Of a stretch of 64,000 nt of DNA, positions 15,522 to 26,000 are shown in pieces; the stretch's first letter is position 1, and each line of letters begins with the position of its first letter. The DNA is from DSOI01 sp041394885 (GTDB lineage: Bacteria > Acidobacteriota > Terriglobia > Bryobacterales > Bryobacteraceae): NCBI GenBank assembly GCA_041394885.1, contig JAWKHI010000003.1, forward strand, positions 62,001 through 126,000. Direction: 5' to 3'. A program made the translations under genes and the position numbers. The notes below the pieces were generated by a model that was given only the letters and a program-made list of their open reading frames with translations, had not been told where the DNA came from and did no database searches.

Positions 15522-17015
15522 ATGTCTCTGCGGCTACTCGACAACGGCCTGATTTTCGACGGACTGGGCGACGCACCTTACACGGGAAGCGTATTGATGG
15601 TGGATGGGCGGATCGCCGCGGCGGGTCCGCATATACTGGCGCCGGCGGCGGAGCGGGTGGACTGTAAGGGGCTCGCCATCGCGCCGGGTTTCGTGGATCT
15701 GCACAGCCATTCGGATTTGCAGGTGCTGGAAGACCGGGAGGAGAAGTCGAACCAGGGCGTGACGCGCGAACTCGTCGGCAACTGCGGTTTCTCGCCCTAC
15801 CCTTGTGGCGCCGCGGAGCCTTATCGGGCCTTTGCCGAGGGGATCCTGGCACCGTCGGATCCGGCTGGATTCGCTAGCGCGGCCGATTATCTGGAGGCGG
15901 CCCGGCAGCGATCGACGCGCATCGCCGTGCATTCGCTCGCCGGGCACGGCACGCTGCGCACGGCATTGTTCGCGGGCCGGCAGGATGCCCTTTCGGCGGT
16001 GGAGATGGACCGCATGGCAGGTGCGCTCGACGACTCGTTGGCGGGGGGCGCGGCCGGATTCTCCACGGGACTGATGTACGCGCCGGGGTCGGCGGCGCCA
16101 TTCGAGGAGTTGCTGCGGTTGTGCACGGTGACTGCCCGGCGGGGCGCGCTCTACACGACACACATGCGGAGCTATTCGAACGGACTGGTGGAATCGGTGG
16201 AAGAGCAGATCGAACTGGCGCGGCGCGCGGGTTGCCGTCTGCAGATTTCGCATTTGCAGGCGGTGGGGCAAAAGAACTGGGACAAGCAGCGGATCGCGCT
16301 CGATCGCATCGAGGAGGCGCGGGTGGAAGGCGTGGATGTGGAGTTCGACATTTACCCTTACCAGGCCGGGAGCACGGTGTTGACGCAACTGCTGCCGCAA
16401 TGGAGCCTGGAAGGGGGGCGTAGCACGATGCTCGCCCGGCTTCGCGATGGCGGGGAGCGGGCATCGATCGCACGGGAGGCGGAACAGATGCTGGCGCAGC
16501 GATGGTGCGACGTCTTCGTGCAGGGGCGGCATCTGGAGGACCACGGACGCGCCCGCGGCGTAGAACCGGTGCAGGCGGCGATCGATCTGATCCTGGAGCA
16601 CGAGGGCGCGGTGACGATGATTTCGTTCAACCAGAGCGAGGAGAATCTGCGGCAGTTGCTGACGCATCCGCTGTGCAACGTGATCAGCGACGGGTTCTAT
16701 GTGGACGGCGAACCGCATCCGCGGCTGTATGGTACGTTCCCGTTCCTGTTGGGAGGGATCGTCCGCGAGCGGCGATGGATGCGGCTGGAAGAAGCGATTC
16801 ACAAGATCACGGCGCAGCCGGCAGCGCGGCTGGGCCTGGCCAATGGGGGCACGATCCGGCCGGGCGCCACAGCGGACGTGACGGTGTTCGATCCGGCTAC
16901 GGTGGCGGGTCCCGCGACCTATGACCAGCCCAGGGTGGGGCCGCGGGGGATCGTGGCTGTGTATCGGGGCGGGGAGCCCGTAATGGGTGCCGCCGCGCCG
17001 CTGCCCCGCCTCTGA
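15522..17015 (+). CDS. N-acyl-D-amino-acid deacylase / D-aminoacylase family amidohydrolase
   Basis: 497 residues. The amidohydrolase metal motif is in VDLHSHSDLQVLED, followed by the D-aminoacylase hallmark LVGNCGFSPYP. THMRSYSNGLVESV and LQISHLQAVG supply further metal and catalytic His residues. The C-terminus has the composite-domain return PGATADVTVFDPATV followed by YDQPRVGPRGI. Enzymes of this family hydrolyse N-acyl-D-amino acids or release N-terminal D-residues. No clear signal peptide is seen, so it is probably cytoplasmic. It stands 51 bases before the hybrid kinase gene. Confidence 0.92.
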   Translation: MSLRLLDNGLIFDGLGDAPYTGSVLMVDGRIAAAGPHILAPAAERVDCKGLAIAPGFVDLHSHSDLQVLEDREEKSNQGVTRELVGNCGFSPYPCGAAEPYRAFAEGILAPSDPAGFASAADYLEAARQRSTRIAVHSLAGHGTLRTALFAGRQDALSAVEMDRMAGALDDSLAGGAAGFSTGLMYAPGSAAPFEELLRLCTVTARRGALYTTHMRSYSNGLVESVEEQIELARRAGCRLQISHLQAVGQKNWDKQRIALDRIEEARVEGVDVEFDIYPYQAGSTVLTQLLPQWSLEGGRSTMLARLRDGGERASIAREAEQMLAQRWCDVFVQGRHLEDHGRARGVEPVQAAIDLILEHEGAVTMISFNQSEENLRQLLTHPLCNVISDGFYVDGEPHPRLYGTFPFLLGGIVRERRWMRLEEAIHKITAQPAARLGLANGGTIRPGATADVTVFDPATVAGPATYDQPRVGPRGIVAVYRGGEPVMGAAAPLPRL

Positions 17016-17066
17016 GGGTACAGGAAAGGCCCGGCTTGGTCGATAGGAGGTAGGTATTCCTCGACC

Positions 17067-19442
17067 ATGGCTCTGCGCACTCGCAAAGCATTGAACGGCT
17101 ATCTCTTCGCCGCCACCTTTCTGGCGGTGGCGATCTGGCTGGCCCATACGGGCCATCTGCCACGTGTAGCCCCAATCGTTGCTTTGGGTTGCGGCATCAC
17201 GTCGCTGTTGTTCACCAACGGGCCGGCGGCCATGCTGCTGGTGAGCTACATGGTGTTCAGCGTGGTGGCAGGGCGGGATCTGCATGAGCCCATGCTGAGC
17301 GTGGAGATGGCCATCCAATTGGTGGTTTTCGCGGCGCTGAATCTCGCGATTATTTTTGTCTTGGGGCGGCTGCGGGAGACGCTGCAGGCGGCGCGGCGAT
17401 CCGAGCGCAACCACCGTTTGATCGCCGAAAACACATCGGACCTCATCCTGGCCTACGACATGAACCGGCGGCCGATCTACGTGAATCCAGCGGTGGAGCG
17501 GCTGCTCGGGTATACGGTGGAGGAACTGCACGGGATGGGGTTCCTCGACTGGGTTTACCCGGAGGATCGCGCGCGGCTGGCCGAGTTGTGCGAAGGCGTG
17601 TACGGCGGCGCGAGTTTTTCCGACATCGAAAGCCGGATCCGGACCAAGAGCGGCGAGATCCGGTGGTTCGCAGGCACGTGGGGTCCTCTGATTGACGAGC
17701 GCGGGCGGCAGGTGGGCGTACAGGGCGTGGAGCGCGACGTCACAGACAGGCACAATCTGGCTGAGGAGCTGCGCGTGGCGCGCGATCAGGCGCTCGAGGC
17801 AGCGAAAGCCAAGAGCTACTTCCTCGCCACGATGAGCCACGAAATCCGGACACCGATGAATGGCGTGCTCGGAATGACGAACCTTCTGCTCGACACCGAT
17901 CTTTCCAGCGAGCAGCGCGACATGGCGGAGACGGTGCTCCATTCCGGACAGGCGTTGTTGAGCATCATCAACGACATCTTGGATTTCTCAAAGATCGAGG
18001 CGGGCAAGCTCGAACTGGAGCAGGCGCCCTTCGCGCTGCATGAGCCGTTCGAGGAGGCTTGCGAGTTGCTGGCGGAATCGGCAGCCCGGAAACGGCTGGA
18101 ACTGGTGTGCCGAGTGGATCCTTCGCTGCCGCCGGTGGTGTCGGGCGACGCGGCCCGGCTGCGTCAGGTGCTGATCAATCTCATCGGTAACGCGGTGAAG
18201 TTCACCGAACGGGGCGAGGTGACGCTCGAGTGCAAATTGATCGAAAGCGAGGGCGGCCGTCACCGTATCCGCGCGGAGGTGCGCGACACGGGGGTGGGCA
18301 TATCCGCCGATGTGCTGCCGAAGCTTTTTCAGCCGTTTACGCAAGCCGATATGGCCGCCAACCGCCGCTACGGAGGCAGCGGCCTTGGACTGGCGATCTC
18401 GAAGGAAGTGGTGAACAAGATGGGCGGCGAGATCGGGGTAGAGAGCCGGCCGGGGGAGGGGTCCTGTTTCTGGTTCTCGGTTTGGGTGGGTGGAGCGGGG
18501 GGGGGATCGCACCAGACGCGGCTGGATCGCCGCCGGGTGCTGATCGTGGACGATCATCGCGCGACGCGCGAGGCGGCGGGAGAGTTGCTGCGAGCCTGGG
18601 GCCTGGAGGCGGTGGAGGCGGCGGGTCCGCCGGAAGCGCGAAGACATTTGATGACGCAGGCGTTCCCGGTGGCCCTGATCGATTGCGGCTTCGGAAACCT
18701 GGCCGGCGTGGATCTGGCGCGCGCGCTGCCTCCCGACACCGAGGCGATCATGCTGGTGACCCGGGCCGACACCATTCGCCGCGATTCGAGCCTGCCGGCG
18801 ACCATCCGTGGATTTCTGAACAAGCCCGTGCGGCGTGAGGCGCTGCACCGTATGCTGGGCGAGGTGCTCACCAATCCGGGCCGCGCCGGCCAGGATGTAG
18901 CGATGCCTGTGCGCCCGGCGGCGCCCCCGGCCAGCAGGAAGAAGGCGCGCATTCTGATCGCCGAGGACAATCCGGTCAACCAGCGCGTGGCGCGGCGTCT
19001 GGTGGAGAAACTCGGCTACGACGCCGAAACGGTCAACAACGGCACGGAGGCGTTAGCGGCGCTAGCCGCCTCCACGTATGATCTGATCCTGATGGATTGC
19101 CAGATGCCGGTGCTCGACGGTTTTGAAACGACGCGGCGTATTCGCGCCACCGAGGGCCGCACGGAGGATGCGGGCGCGTCCGGGACCGGGGCGATCACGG
19201 ATCCGGTGGAGGCCGCCGGAGCGCGGTTGCCGATCGTCGCCATGACGGCCAATGCGATGAAGGGAGACCGGGAACGATGTCTGGATGCAGGCATGGACGA
19301 CTATCTCCCGAAACCGATCGACCTCAGCCGCCTGGCCGAAGCGCTGGAGCGTTGGACCGAAGGCCACGGAGTTGGGGGGGCAACCGGCGCATCGACGGCG
19401 GGCGCATTGCCGGTAAAGTCGACTCCCTCCGCTGCCGATTGA
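17067..19442 (+). CDS. Hybrid sensor histidine kinase with PAS and two receiver domains
   Basis: 791 residues. Three to four membrane segments occupy residues ~10-110. A PAS domain follows (~115-240: RLIAENTSDLILAYDMN, RWFAGTWGPL). HisKA has SHEIRTPMNGVLGM with the phosphorylated His. HATPase has N-box NLIGNAVKFTE, DTGVGIS and GGSGLGLAISKEVV. A first receiver (RRVLIVDDHRATR) keeps an acidic residue in VALIDCG but is otherwise degenerate. A second receiver is canonical (ARILIAEDNPVNQ, LILMDCQMPVLDG). A G9 tract lies in the linker between kinase and receivers. No output gene is adjacent, so signalling partners are unknown; the bactofilin-like gene starts 7 bases after its stop and may be cotranscribed. 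Confidence 0.93.
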   Translation: MALRTRKALNGYLFAATFLAVAIWLAHTGHLPRVAPIVALGCGITSLLFTNGPAAMLLVSYMVFSVVAGRDLHEPMLSVEMAIQLVVFAALNLAIIFVLGRLRETLQAARRSERNHRLIAENTSDLILAYDMNRRPIYVNPAVERLLGYTVEELHGMGFLDWVYPEDRARLAELCEGVYGGASFSDIESRIRTKSGEIRWFAGTWGPLIDERGRQVGVQGVERDVTDRHNLAEELRVARDQALEAAKAKSYFLATMSHEIRTPMNGVLGMTNLLLDTDLSSEQRDMAETVLHSGQALLSIINDILDFSKIEAGKLELEQAPFALHEPFEEACELLAESAARKRLELVCRVDPSLPPVVSGDAARLRQVLINLIGNAVKFTERGEVTLECKLIESEGGRHRIRAEVRDTGVGISADVLPKLFQPFTQADMAANRRYGGSGLGLAISKEVVNKMGGEIGVESRPGEGSCFWFSVWVGGAGGGSHQTRLDRRRVLIVDDHRATREAAGELLRAWGLEAVEAAGPPEARRHLMTQAFPVALIDCGFGNLAGVDLARALPPDTEAIMLVTRADTIRRDSSLPATIRGFLNKPVRREALHRMLGEVLTNPGRAGQDVAMPVRPAAPPASRKKARILIAEDNPVNQRVARRLVEKLGYDAETVNNGTEALAALAASTYDLILMDCQMPVLDGFETTRRIRATEGRTEDAGASGTGAITDPVEAAGARLPIVAMTANAMKGDRERCLDAGMDDYLPKPIDLSRLAEALERWTEGHGVGGATGASTAGALPVKSTPSAAD
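18497..18505 (+). repeat. Poly-G tract (G9) inside the hybrid kinase gene
   Basis: Nine consecutive G residues encode Gly-rich linker between the ATPase domain and the first receiver. Runs of this length are prone to slippage, which would shift the frame and cut off both receiver domains. Whether length varies in the population cannot be seen from one sequence. Confidence 0.8.
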
Positions 19443-19449
19443 TACTACG

Positions 19450-20520
19450 GTGCAAATCGAGGTAGAGCCCAGCCCCGTCTTTCGCGAACAGGCTCGCGCC
19501 TGGCTCACGCTGGTTGCGCCTTCCGCTGATATCCGCAATCCAAGAGTATTTTCCGAGTCCGGGAGCGCTTCGGGCGAACCCGCCCGGCGGGTGGTGGTGG
19601 CGGAAACAGTCAACTGTCCGGATGGGTTCACGCTGCGCGAAACCCTGCTCGTACGCGGCGACTTCCATACCGGCGCCAATTGCCGGTTCCTTGGCCCGGT
19701 GTATGTGGGCGGGCGCGCGACGCTGGGGCGCGCCAGTGAGGTCTATTCGATCTGCGTGGATGGGGCATTCACCGCCGGGCTCGACACCCGTATCCATCGC
19801 TGGGCCGACGCCCTTGGCCGCGTGGATCTCCGCGCAGGCGCCTGGGCGCGGGAGGCCGTCTCCAGCACCTCGATCGACGTCAGCCAACAGGCCAGCGCTT
19901 CGGGGCTGTTCGCGCCGCGCATCGCCACCCATGGCGTTGTCGCCGAGGCATCGGCTGGCCGGGGGGGCGGAGGAGACGACGCTTGGCCCGCCGGCTCCGA
20001 TTATGTGGAGATTCCGCTGCCGGCCTCGGGACGTGAACCCGAACTGGGCGCAGTCCGCGGCTTCCGCCGCGAGCGGCTTTCCGCGCTCGGCGCCGAGACC
20101 TGGGTGTATGACGGTAGCCTGAATCTTCCGTTTCCGGTTCTGTCAAGGGCCAAACTGGTCGTTCGCGGGTCATTCACGTGCCCGGCTGGAAGCCTTCTCG
20201 AGGACGACGTCAAGGCTGGCTCATCGATCCGGTTGGGAGAGGGCGCCATCTCCAACGGCAACCTCACGGCGCGGGGAGAGGTGACCCTCGACGCCCACTG
20301 CCTGTTCTCGGGCCACATCCGGGCCGGGCTGTCGCTGCGTCTACGGTCCGGCGTCCGGGGTTACTCGGCGGCTGGGCCGGTGGAGGCATGGGCGCGCGAG
20401 CAGATCCATCTGGAACCGAATGTCATTGTCCGGGGCAGAGTGACCTCGGAGTCGGGCCGCATCCGCGCGTCCCAACCCCTGCTCGAGGGCGGGCTCGACC
20501 TCCTACTGGCCGAGTTGTAA
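19450..20520 (+). CDS. Bactofilin-like beta-helix protein with internal duplication
   Basis: 356 residues from GTG 19450, 7 bases after the kinase stop. It consists of two stretches of short hydrophobic beta-strand repeats separated by a low-complexity linker. The first is about residues 45-140 (TLLVRGDFHTGANCRFLGPV). The second is about 225-345 (KLVVRGSFTCPAGSLLED, then VKAGSSIRLGEGAISNGNL). Each half ends with an AWAREQ-like or AWAREA segment, suggesting an internal duplication. The pattern resembles bactofilin/polymer-forming or DUF342-type right-handed beta-helices that build cytoskeletal or envelope scaffolds. No signal peptide or transmembrane helix is seen. Family assignment is tentative; the position behind a kinase is suggestive only. 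Confidence 0.55.
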   Translation: MQIEVEPSPVFREQARAWLTLVAPSADIRNPRVFSESGSASGEPARRVVVAETVNCPDGFTLRETLLVRGDFHTGANCRFLGPVYVGGRATLGRASEVYSICVDGAFTAGLDTRIHRWADALGRVDLRAGAWAREAVSSTSIDVSQQASASGLFAPRIATHGVVAEASAGRGGGGDDAWPAGSDYVEIPLPASGREPELGAVRGFRRERLSALGAETWVYDGSLNLPFPVLSRAKLVVRGSFTCPAGSLLEDDVKAGSSIRLGEGAISNGNLTARGEVTLDAHCLFSGHIRAGLSLRLRSGVRGYSAAGPVEAWAREQIHLEPNVIVRGRVTSESGRIRASQPLLEGGLDLLLAEL

Positions 20521-20620
20521 AAGGGGCCGCCCTGGAGCGGAGAGTTCCAGGACTGCGAAGACGAAGTGGTTGCATTTCCTAGTAAATCCGGGTAGGATCG
20601 GGGGTAGATCGTATTACTGA

Positions 20621-21226
20621 ATGCATCCATCCAGAAGATATCCGCCCCGAGGTCCCCGAGTCAGGGTTAGAGAAAATGTGAATGAGGCGATCCGGGCCCC
20701 TGAGGTTCGGGCGGTGTTCCCCGACGGTTCGGTCGGGGTGATGCCGACGCGCGATGCCGTTCGCCGCGCCAAGGAACTGGGGCTGGATCTGATCCTGATC
20801 GCACCCACCGCGGAGCCACCCGTCGCCAAGGCGATGGATTACGGCCAGTGGCAGTACGAAAACAAGAAGAAACAGCACGACGCACGCAAGAAGCAGCACG
20901 TGATCCAGGTGAAGGAATTGAAGTTCCGCCCCAACACCGACGATCACGATTACGACTTCAAGAAGAACCACGCCATCCGCTTCCTGAAAGAAGGAAACCG
21001 CGTGAAAGCCGTGGTGCAGTTTCGCGGCCGCGAGATAGCGCACGTCGACCTGGGGGCCAAGCTCCTCCATCGCTTTGCGCAAGATCTCACCGGTATCGGC
21101 GCGGTGGAAGGCGGGATGCGCCTGGAAGGCCGCCAGTATCACGTGATCCTCGCTCCGGTGAAGAAGGACAAGGAAAAGGAAGGCGCCAAGCCGAACTCCC
21201 CCGAGAGCGGCGCCGCGCAGGCCTGA
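20621..21226 (+). CDS. infC: Translation initiation factor IF-3
   Basis: 201 residues. The N-terminal domain has VRVRENVNEAIRAPEVR and the linker VAKAMDYGQWQYENKKKQ; the C-terminal domain has VKELKFRPNTDDHDYDFK and VVQFRGREIAH. IF-3 binds the 30S subunit and controls start-codon and initiator-tRNA selection. The assigned start is ATG 20621; an in-frame GTG about 57 bases later is the usual family start, so the first 19 residues may be extra. infC in many bacteria is regulated through a rare AUU start; here it is ATG. The usual neighbours rpmI and rplT are absent; the next gene is a secreted esterase. Confidence 0.96.
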   Translation: MHPSRRYPPRGPRVRVRENVNEAIRAPEVRAVFPDGSVGVMPTRDAVRRAKELGLDLILIAPTAEPPVAKAMDYGQWQYENKKKQHDARKKQHVIQVKELKFRPNTDDHDYDFKKNHAIRFLKEGNRVKAVVQFRGREIAHVDLGAKLLHRFAQDLTGIGAVEGGMRLEGRQYHVILAPVKKDKEKEGAKPNSPESGAAQA

Positions 21227-21300
21227 TCCCATCGTCCGCCAATCAAACCGCAGCAAGAACCGGTATAGAGAGCGTGTAGAGATGGTATAGTGGCCAACGA

Positions 21301-23064
21301 ATGCCGCTAGCCATCCTATTCCTTGCGCTTCCCCTCCTCCTGGCTCTGCCCGCCGCCGCCGCGCCCGTCGAAGATGCGCGCAACACCCGTGTCGTCACCA
21401 CCGACACCCACTTCCGCATGCCGGACTACGGCACGCTCGAACGTTGGGAACGCCGCAAACGCGAACTCCGGGAGCGAATTCTGTTCACCGCCGGCCTTGA
21501 CCCGATGCCCGCGCGAGGCCCAGTCCGCGCCGAAGTGTTCGGGCGGCTGGACCGGGACGGCTACAGCATCGAGAAGGTCCTGCTCGAGACCATGCCCGGC
21601 TACTACCTCGGCGGCAACCTTTATCGTCCGCGCGGCGCTGGAGCTAAGTTCCCCGCCATCGTCACCCCGCACGGACACTGGGTCTACGGCCGCCTGGAGC
21701 ACAGCGACACCGGATCCATCCCGGCCCGCGCGATCAATCTCGCCCGCCAGGGGTTCGTCGTGTTCGCCTACGACATGGTGGGTTACAACGACACCATCCA
21801 GACGCCGCATGACTTTGCCGGCAAACAGGAGCAGCTATGGAACTTCGGTCCGCTCGGCCTGCAGTTATGGAACTCGCTGCGGGCGGTGGATTGGATCGCC
21901 ACGCTGCCCGATGTGGACCCGGCTCGGATCGGCGCCACCGGCGCCTCCGGTGGCGGGACGCAGACGTTCCTGCTCGCCGCCGTCGACGAGCGGATTCAGT
22001 ACGCGGCGCCGGTGAACATGATCTCGGCGATCATGCAGGGCGGGTCACCGTGCGAGAACATGCCCGGGCTTCGGGTGGGCGCGTTCAACGTCGAGTATGG
22101 GGCGATGATGGCGCCGCGCCCCATGCTGATGGTCTCGGCCACCGGCGATTGGACGCGCAATACGCTCGAAGAGGAATACCCCGCCGTGAAGGGGATCTAT
22201 AGCCTTTATGGGAAGGCGGACTCGGTAACGGCGGTTCGCATCGACGCGCCGCACAACTACAACAAAGACAGCCGCGAAGCCGTGTACCGGTTCTTCGCCA
22301 AACAGGCACAGAAAGACCCCGGCGCCGCCGATCGCAAAGAGAAGAGCGTGCGCGTGGAAAAGCTACAGGATATGCTGGCGCTGCACAACCACCCCCTGCC
22401 GCCCGGAGCACTTTCCTACGACGCCCTGTTTGCGCAATGGAGGAGCAATGCGCGGGAACAAGTGAACGCCATCGCGGACAAAGCCGAGCGCCGCCGGCTA
22501 CTTGGGCTCGCCCTTGGAACGGTTTGGCCGGAGAAGGTGGAAGATCGTGAGGAGAACGGACGCCGGATCCTCTCCAGGCCGGGAGCGGGCGATGCGGTGC
22601 CGGCGCTCTGGAAAGCGGGCAAGGGCGCGCCGCTGCTGGTGGTCCATCCCGATGGAGCTACGGCGGCGATGAATTCGTCAGAGGCGCGGCAGGCGATCGC
22701 CGGCGGGCGCCCTGTGCTCGCGATCGATGCGTTTCAGACCGGGTCAGCCAAAGCGCCGCGGGACCGCTCGCATCGCCACTTCACCACCTTCCAACGCACC
22801 GACGACGCCGAGCGGGCGCAGGACATCGTGACCGCGATGGCATGGCTTAGGGCCGCGGCGCCCGGAGAGCCTGAAGTCATCGGATTGGGCGATGCGTCGA
22901 TATGGGTGCGCTTTGCCGCCGCCGTGGCGCCCGGTAAGATCAAACTAAGCGGACCCTCGAGCGCCGGATTCGCGGCCACCGATGACGAGTTAATCGCGAA
23001 GTTCTTCGTGCCCGGCATTCAGCGCGCCGGCGGTTGGGCGTCGGCGTTGCTGCTCACCGAGTAG
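21301..23064 (+). CDS. Secreted acetyl-xylan-esterase/dienelactone-hydrolase-like alpha/beta-hydrolase
   Basis: 587 residues with a signal peptide (ending about residue 20, AAAAP). The catalytic half has PHGHWVYGRLEH, FVVFAYDMVGYND, the nucleophile in GATGASGGGTQTF (GxSxG-like GASGG) and a His in DAPHNYNKDSREA. The pattern matches the acetyl xylan esterase/glucuronoyl-esterase-like hydrolases found in Acidobacteria and Planctomycetes. The C-terminal 230 residues (from about KLQDMLALHNHPLPPG) look like a second, degenerate hydrolase-like domain without an obvious triad. It is probably periplasmic and may act on plant cell-wall esters. It lies 75 bases after infC, probably on its own promoter. 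Confidence 0.82.
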   Translation: MPLAILFLALPLLLALPAAAAPVEDARNTRVVTTDTHFRMPDYGTLERWERRKRELRERILFTAGLDPMPARGPVRAEVFGRLDRDGYSIEKVLLETMPGYYLGGNLYRPRGAGAKFPAIVTPHGHWVYGRLEHSDTGSIPARAINLARQGFVVFAYDMVGYNDTIQTPHDFAGKQEQLWNFGPLGLQLWNSLRAVDWIATLPDVDPARIGATGASGGGTQTFLLAAVDERIQYAAPVNMISAIMQGGSPCENMPGLRVGAFNVEYGAMMAPRPMLMVSATGDWTRNTLEEEYPAVKGIYSLYGKADSVTAVRIDAPHNYNKDSREAVYRFFAKQAQKDPGAADRKEKSVRVEKLQDMLALHNHPLPPGALSYDALFAQWRSNAREQVNAIADKAERRRLLGLALGTVWPEKVEDREENGRRILSRPGAGDAVPALWKAGKGAPLLVVHPDGATAAMNSSEARQAIAGGRPVLAIDAFQTGSAKAPRDRSHRHFTTFQRTDDAERAQDIVTAMAWLRAAAPGEPEVIGLGDASIWVRFAAAVAPGKIKLSGPSSAGFAATDDELIAKFFVPGIQRAGGWASALLLTE

Positions 23065-23092
23065 ACCCGGGCGCTGTTGGCGGCCGCCCGGA

Positions 23093-26000
23093 TCAGAAGA
23101 TCAGCTTCAGCCCGAACTGGATGACGCGCGCATCGCGGGCCGAAGCCACGGTGCCGAACGTGGCGCTTCGATTCTTGCCATCCGGCCCTGCCGAGAAGCT
23201 GTCGTTGGCCAGCCCGAGATTGGTGATGTTCATGAAGTTGAAGGCCTCGGCGCGGAACTGCACGTTGACCCGCTCGCCGATGAGCGTATCTTTGATCAGT
23301 GACAAATCCCAGTTGACGGTGCCGGGGTGGCGCGCATCGGGAAGAGTGCGGCCGACGGTGCCGTAGGTGAAGTCCGGCGGGTTGATGAAGGCATCGGTGT
23401 TGAACCAGCGTTCGCGGGTGGGATTGTCGATCTTGGCTGAGACGCCGGTGGAATTCGGGCGATCGGCCTGGAAATTGCTGGCGCCGCGCACCGTCAGCGG
23501 GATGCCGGTCTGCATCACGCCGATCGAGTTGATCTGCCAGCCACCGACGATCTTGTTCAGCACGGCCGAGTCCGGGCTGAAGGCTTTTCCCTTGCCGAAA
23601 GGCAGTTCATAGAGCAGGCTGACCACGCCGCGCTGCGAGACGTCGGTGGGATCGACGCTGCGATTCAACTGCCGATTGAAGAGATTATCCTGGAAGCCGT
23701 TCTCGTTGGTCTGCTCGACCGCGCCAAAATCGACGGGAACAGCGACCGAGTCGCTGATCTTTTTGCCGGCGGTGTAGGCGAAGTGAACGAGGAACCCGTT
23801 CGTCATACGGCGCTTCACATTGATCTGCAACTGGTGCGACATGTAGTTGCCATAGCGCGGATTGCGAATGGAAACACCGTTATAGTGGGGGAACGGCAGA
23901 AGCGTGCGCTCGCGGGTCACGGTGGCCGCCCCGAAACCGCCCGGCACCAGGCCGCGAAGCGGGTTAGGCACACGGTCAAACAAAGACTGACCGAGTTGGC
24001 GGCGCTGATCCACCGGCAGTTGGTTCAGGTTGTAGCCGGAGGCAAGAAAATGATTGCCCTTGTTGGCGGCGTAGGTGGCGTCGAGCAGCCACTCGCCTAC
24101 CTGCTGCTGCACCGAGAGGTTCCACTGCTGGGTGCGAGGCGTCGTCGGATCTTCCTCCCATGCCTGCACGCTTTGCCCGAGGAGAGCATCAGGACCCGCG
24201 GCCGACCCGGGAGACCCCAACGGCGCGCGCGGCAGACCATCCCTGAACAGGAACGACCGGAGCCCCGGCCCCTGTGCCACGTAGTTGGTCCGCGTGGAGG
24301 AGAACAACTGGACGTTCCCGGTGAAGGCGCGATAGAAGATCGATGGATAGAAGATACCGTATCCGCCGCGCAGAACCGTCTTGCCCGTACCGAAGATGTC
24401 GAAAGCGAAGCCGAGGCGCGGGCCGAAGTCATTGTAGTCCTCACCGAGGAACGAACGCGGCTGTCCGTCGACGCCGGCGTAAACGGTCTGGCCTTGGAGT
24501 CCGCTCACGGGACTGGTGGAAAGATAGTCGAAGTTGATGTGGCCGTCGTGCCGCTCGTAGGGCTTCTGCTGCCAGTCCCAACGTAGGCCAAGGTTCAGGG
24601 TGAGGCGGCGGGACAGCCGCCAATCGTCCTGCACGAACGTGCTGATGGCGAGGCCGTGGAAGGAGTTGCCGAGGATGCGGTCGATGCCGGCGCTCGACAC
24701 CTCCCCGAGTAGGAACTGGGCCATATCGCTGCCGGTGCCGGCCGTCCGTTGGGGGTTGTTGGTGAGTCCGCCGAAGGTATAGCTGCCCGAAAGCGCCGCG
24801 CCCTGGAGATTGCCGCCCTGCAGGATTCGGTGATTGTAGCCGAACTTGAGTGTGTGATCACCGGCGATCTTGGTGAGAGTGTCTTGAATGTCCCAATTGA
24901 ATGATCCACGCGTGCCAGCCGCGCCGCCGCCGATGGTGCCGAAGCCGAAGTTAATCTGCGGCATTTGGTCATTCGGTACGATCTCGGGAAGACCCAGCTT
25001 CCGCGGCCATCCCTGATTGAAATTGACCGCGGTGAAGAAGAACAACTGGCGCATCACGCCCACGCGGAGATTGTTGATCAACGTGGGCGAGAAGGTGTGG
25101 GTGTCCGACACCACCGCGTTGCGGTTGGTCTGATCGTCGCTGCGGTTGCCGCCCGCGTTCGGATCGGTGAAGAAGGAGTCCGCGTAGGGGGCGTGCTGAG
25201 CCGAGGTGTAGCGGAGGAAGATCGAGTTCTTGTCGTTGAAGCGATGGTCCACCTTGAAGTTCCACTGCGTCCAATCGACCCTCGAAAATCCGGCGTCCTG
25301 GAAGTTCTGCGCGAAGGTGAACTGGTTGGTCGGCGTTTTGTTGGGCAGGGGGTAGAAGTCCAGGATCTTAGGCGTGATCGGGTCAAACCGGTTGCGCGGT
25401 ACGATGTTGCCGGGGAACACGTCGCGCACCAGCCCGGATCCGGCGGGATTGGCCCGTGTGGTGGCCGGGTCATACACCGGAACGGCCGCTCCCGACGCCG
25501 TAGCCAAGCGGGAGAAATCGCCGCTGCGGAATTCCGCGATCGGCATTGTCGCGATGCGCGGCGACGAGCGCCGCAGCAAATACTTCTCGTAGTTGAAGAA
25601 GCCGAAAGTCCGGTCTTTGATGAACGGACCGCCAATGGTCCCGCCGAACTGGTTGTATCGCAGCGGAAGCTTGGTGCGCGCGAAGGTGTTCCGCGCGTCG
25701 AAGGTGTCGTTACGCAGGAACTCGTAAGCGGATCCATGGAGCCGGTTGGTGCCGGACTTGGTGACGAGGTTGATCGTCCCGCCGGCGGTGAACCCGAACT
25801 CCGACGACATCGAGCCGCTTTGGACCTTGAACTCCTCTACCGCGTCCACGGCCGGCGGCACGCCCACTTCGCCCACGTAGGAGAGGATGTTGTTGGAGCC
25901 GTCGAGCATCTGATTGTTCATCGAACTCGGGCTTCCGTTGATCGACAGGGACGAAATCTGGATGCCGCGGTCACCGAACCCGGAATTGGTGGGGCCGGCG

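Noticed and set aside
15534..17942. Long minus-strand open frame opposite the D-aminoacylase and kinase genes
   Set aside because: It is His/Arg-rich with no recognisable domain, and the plus-strand genes are unambiguous.
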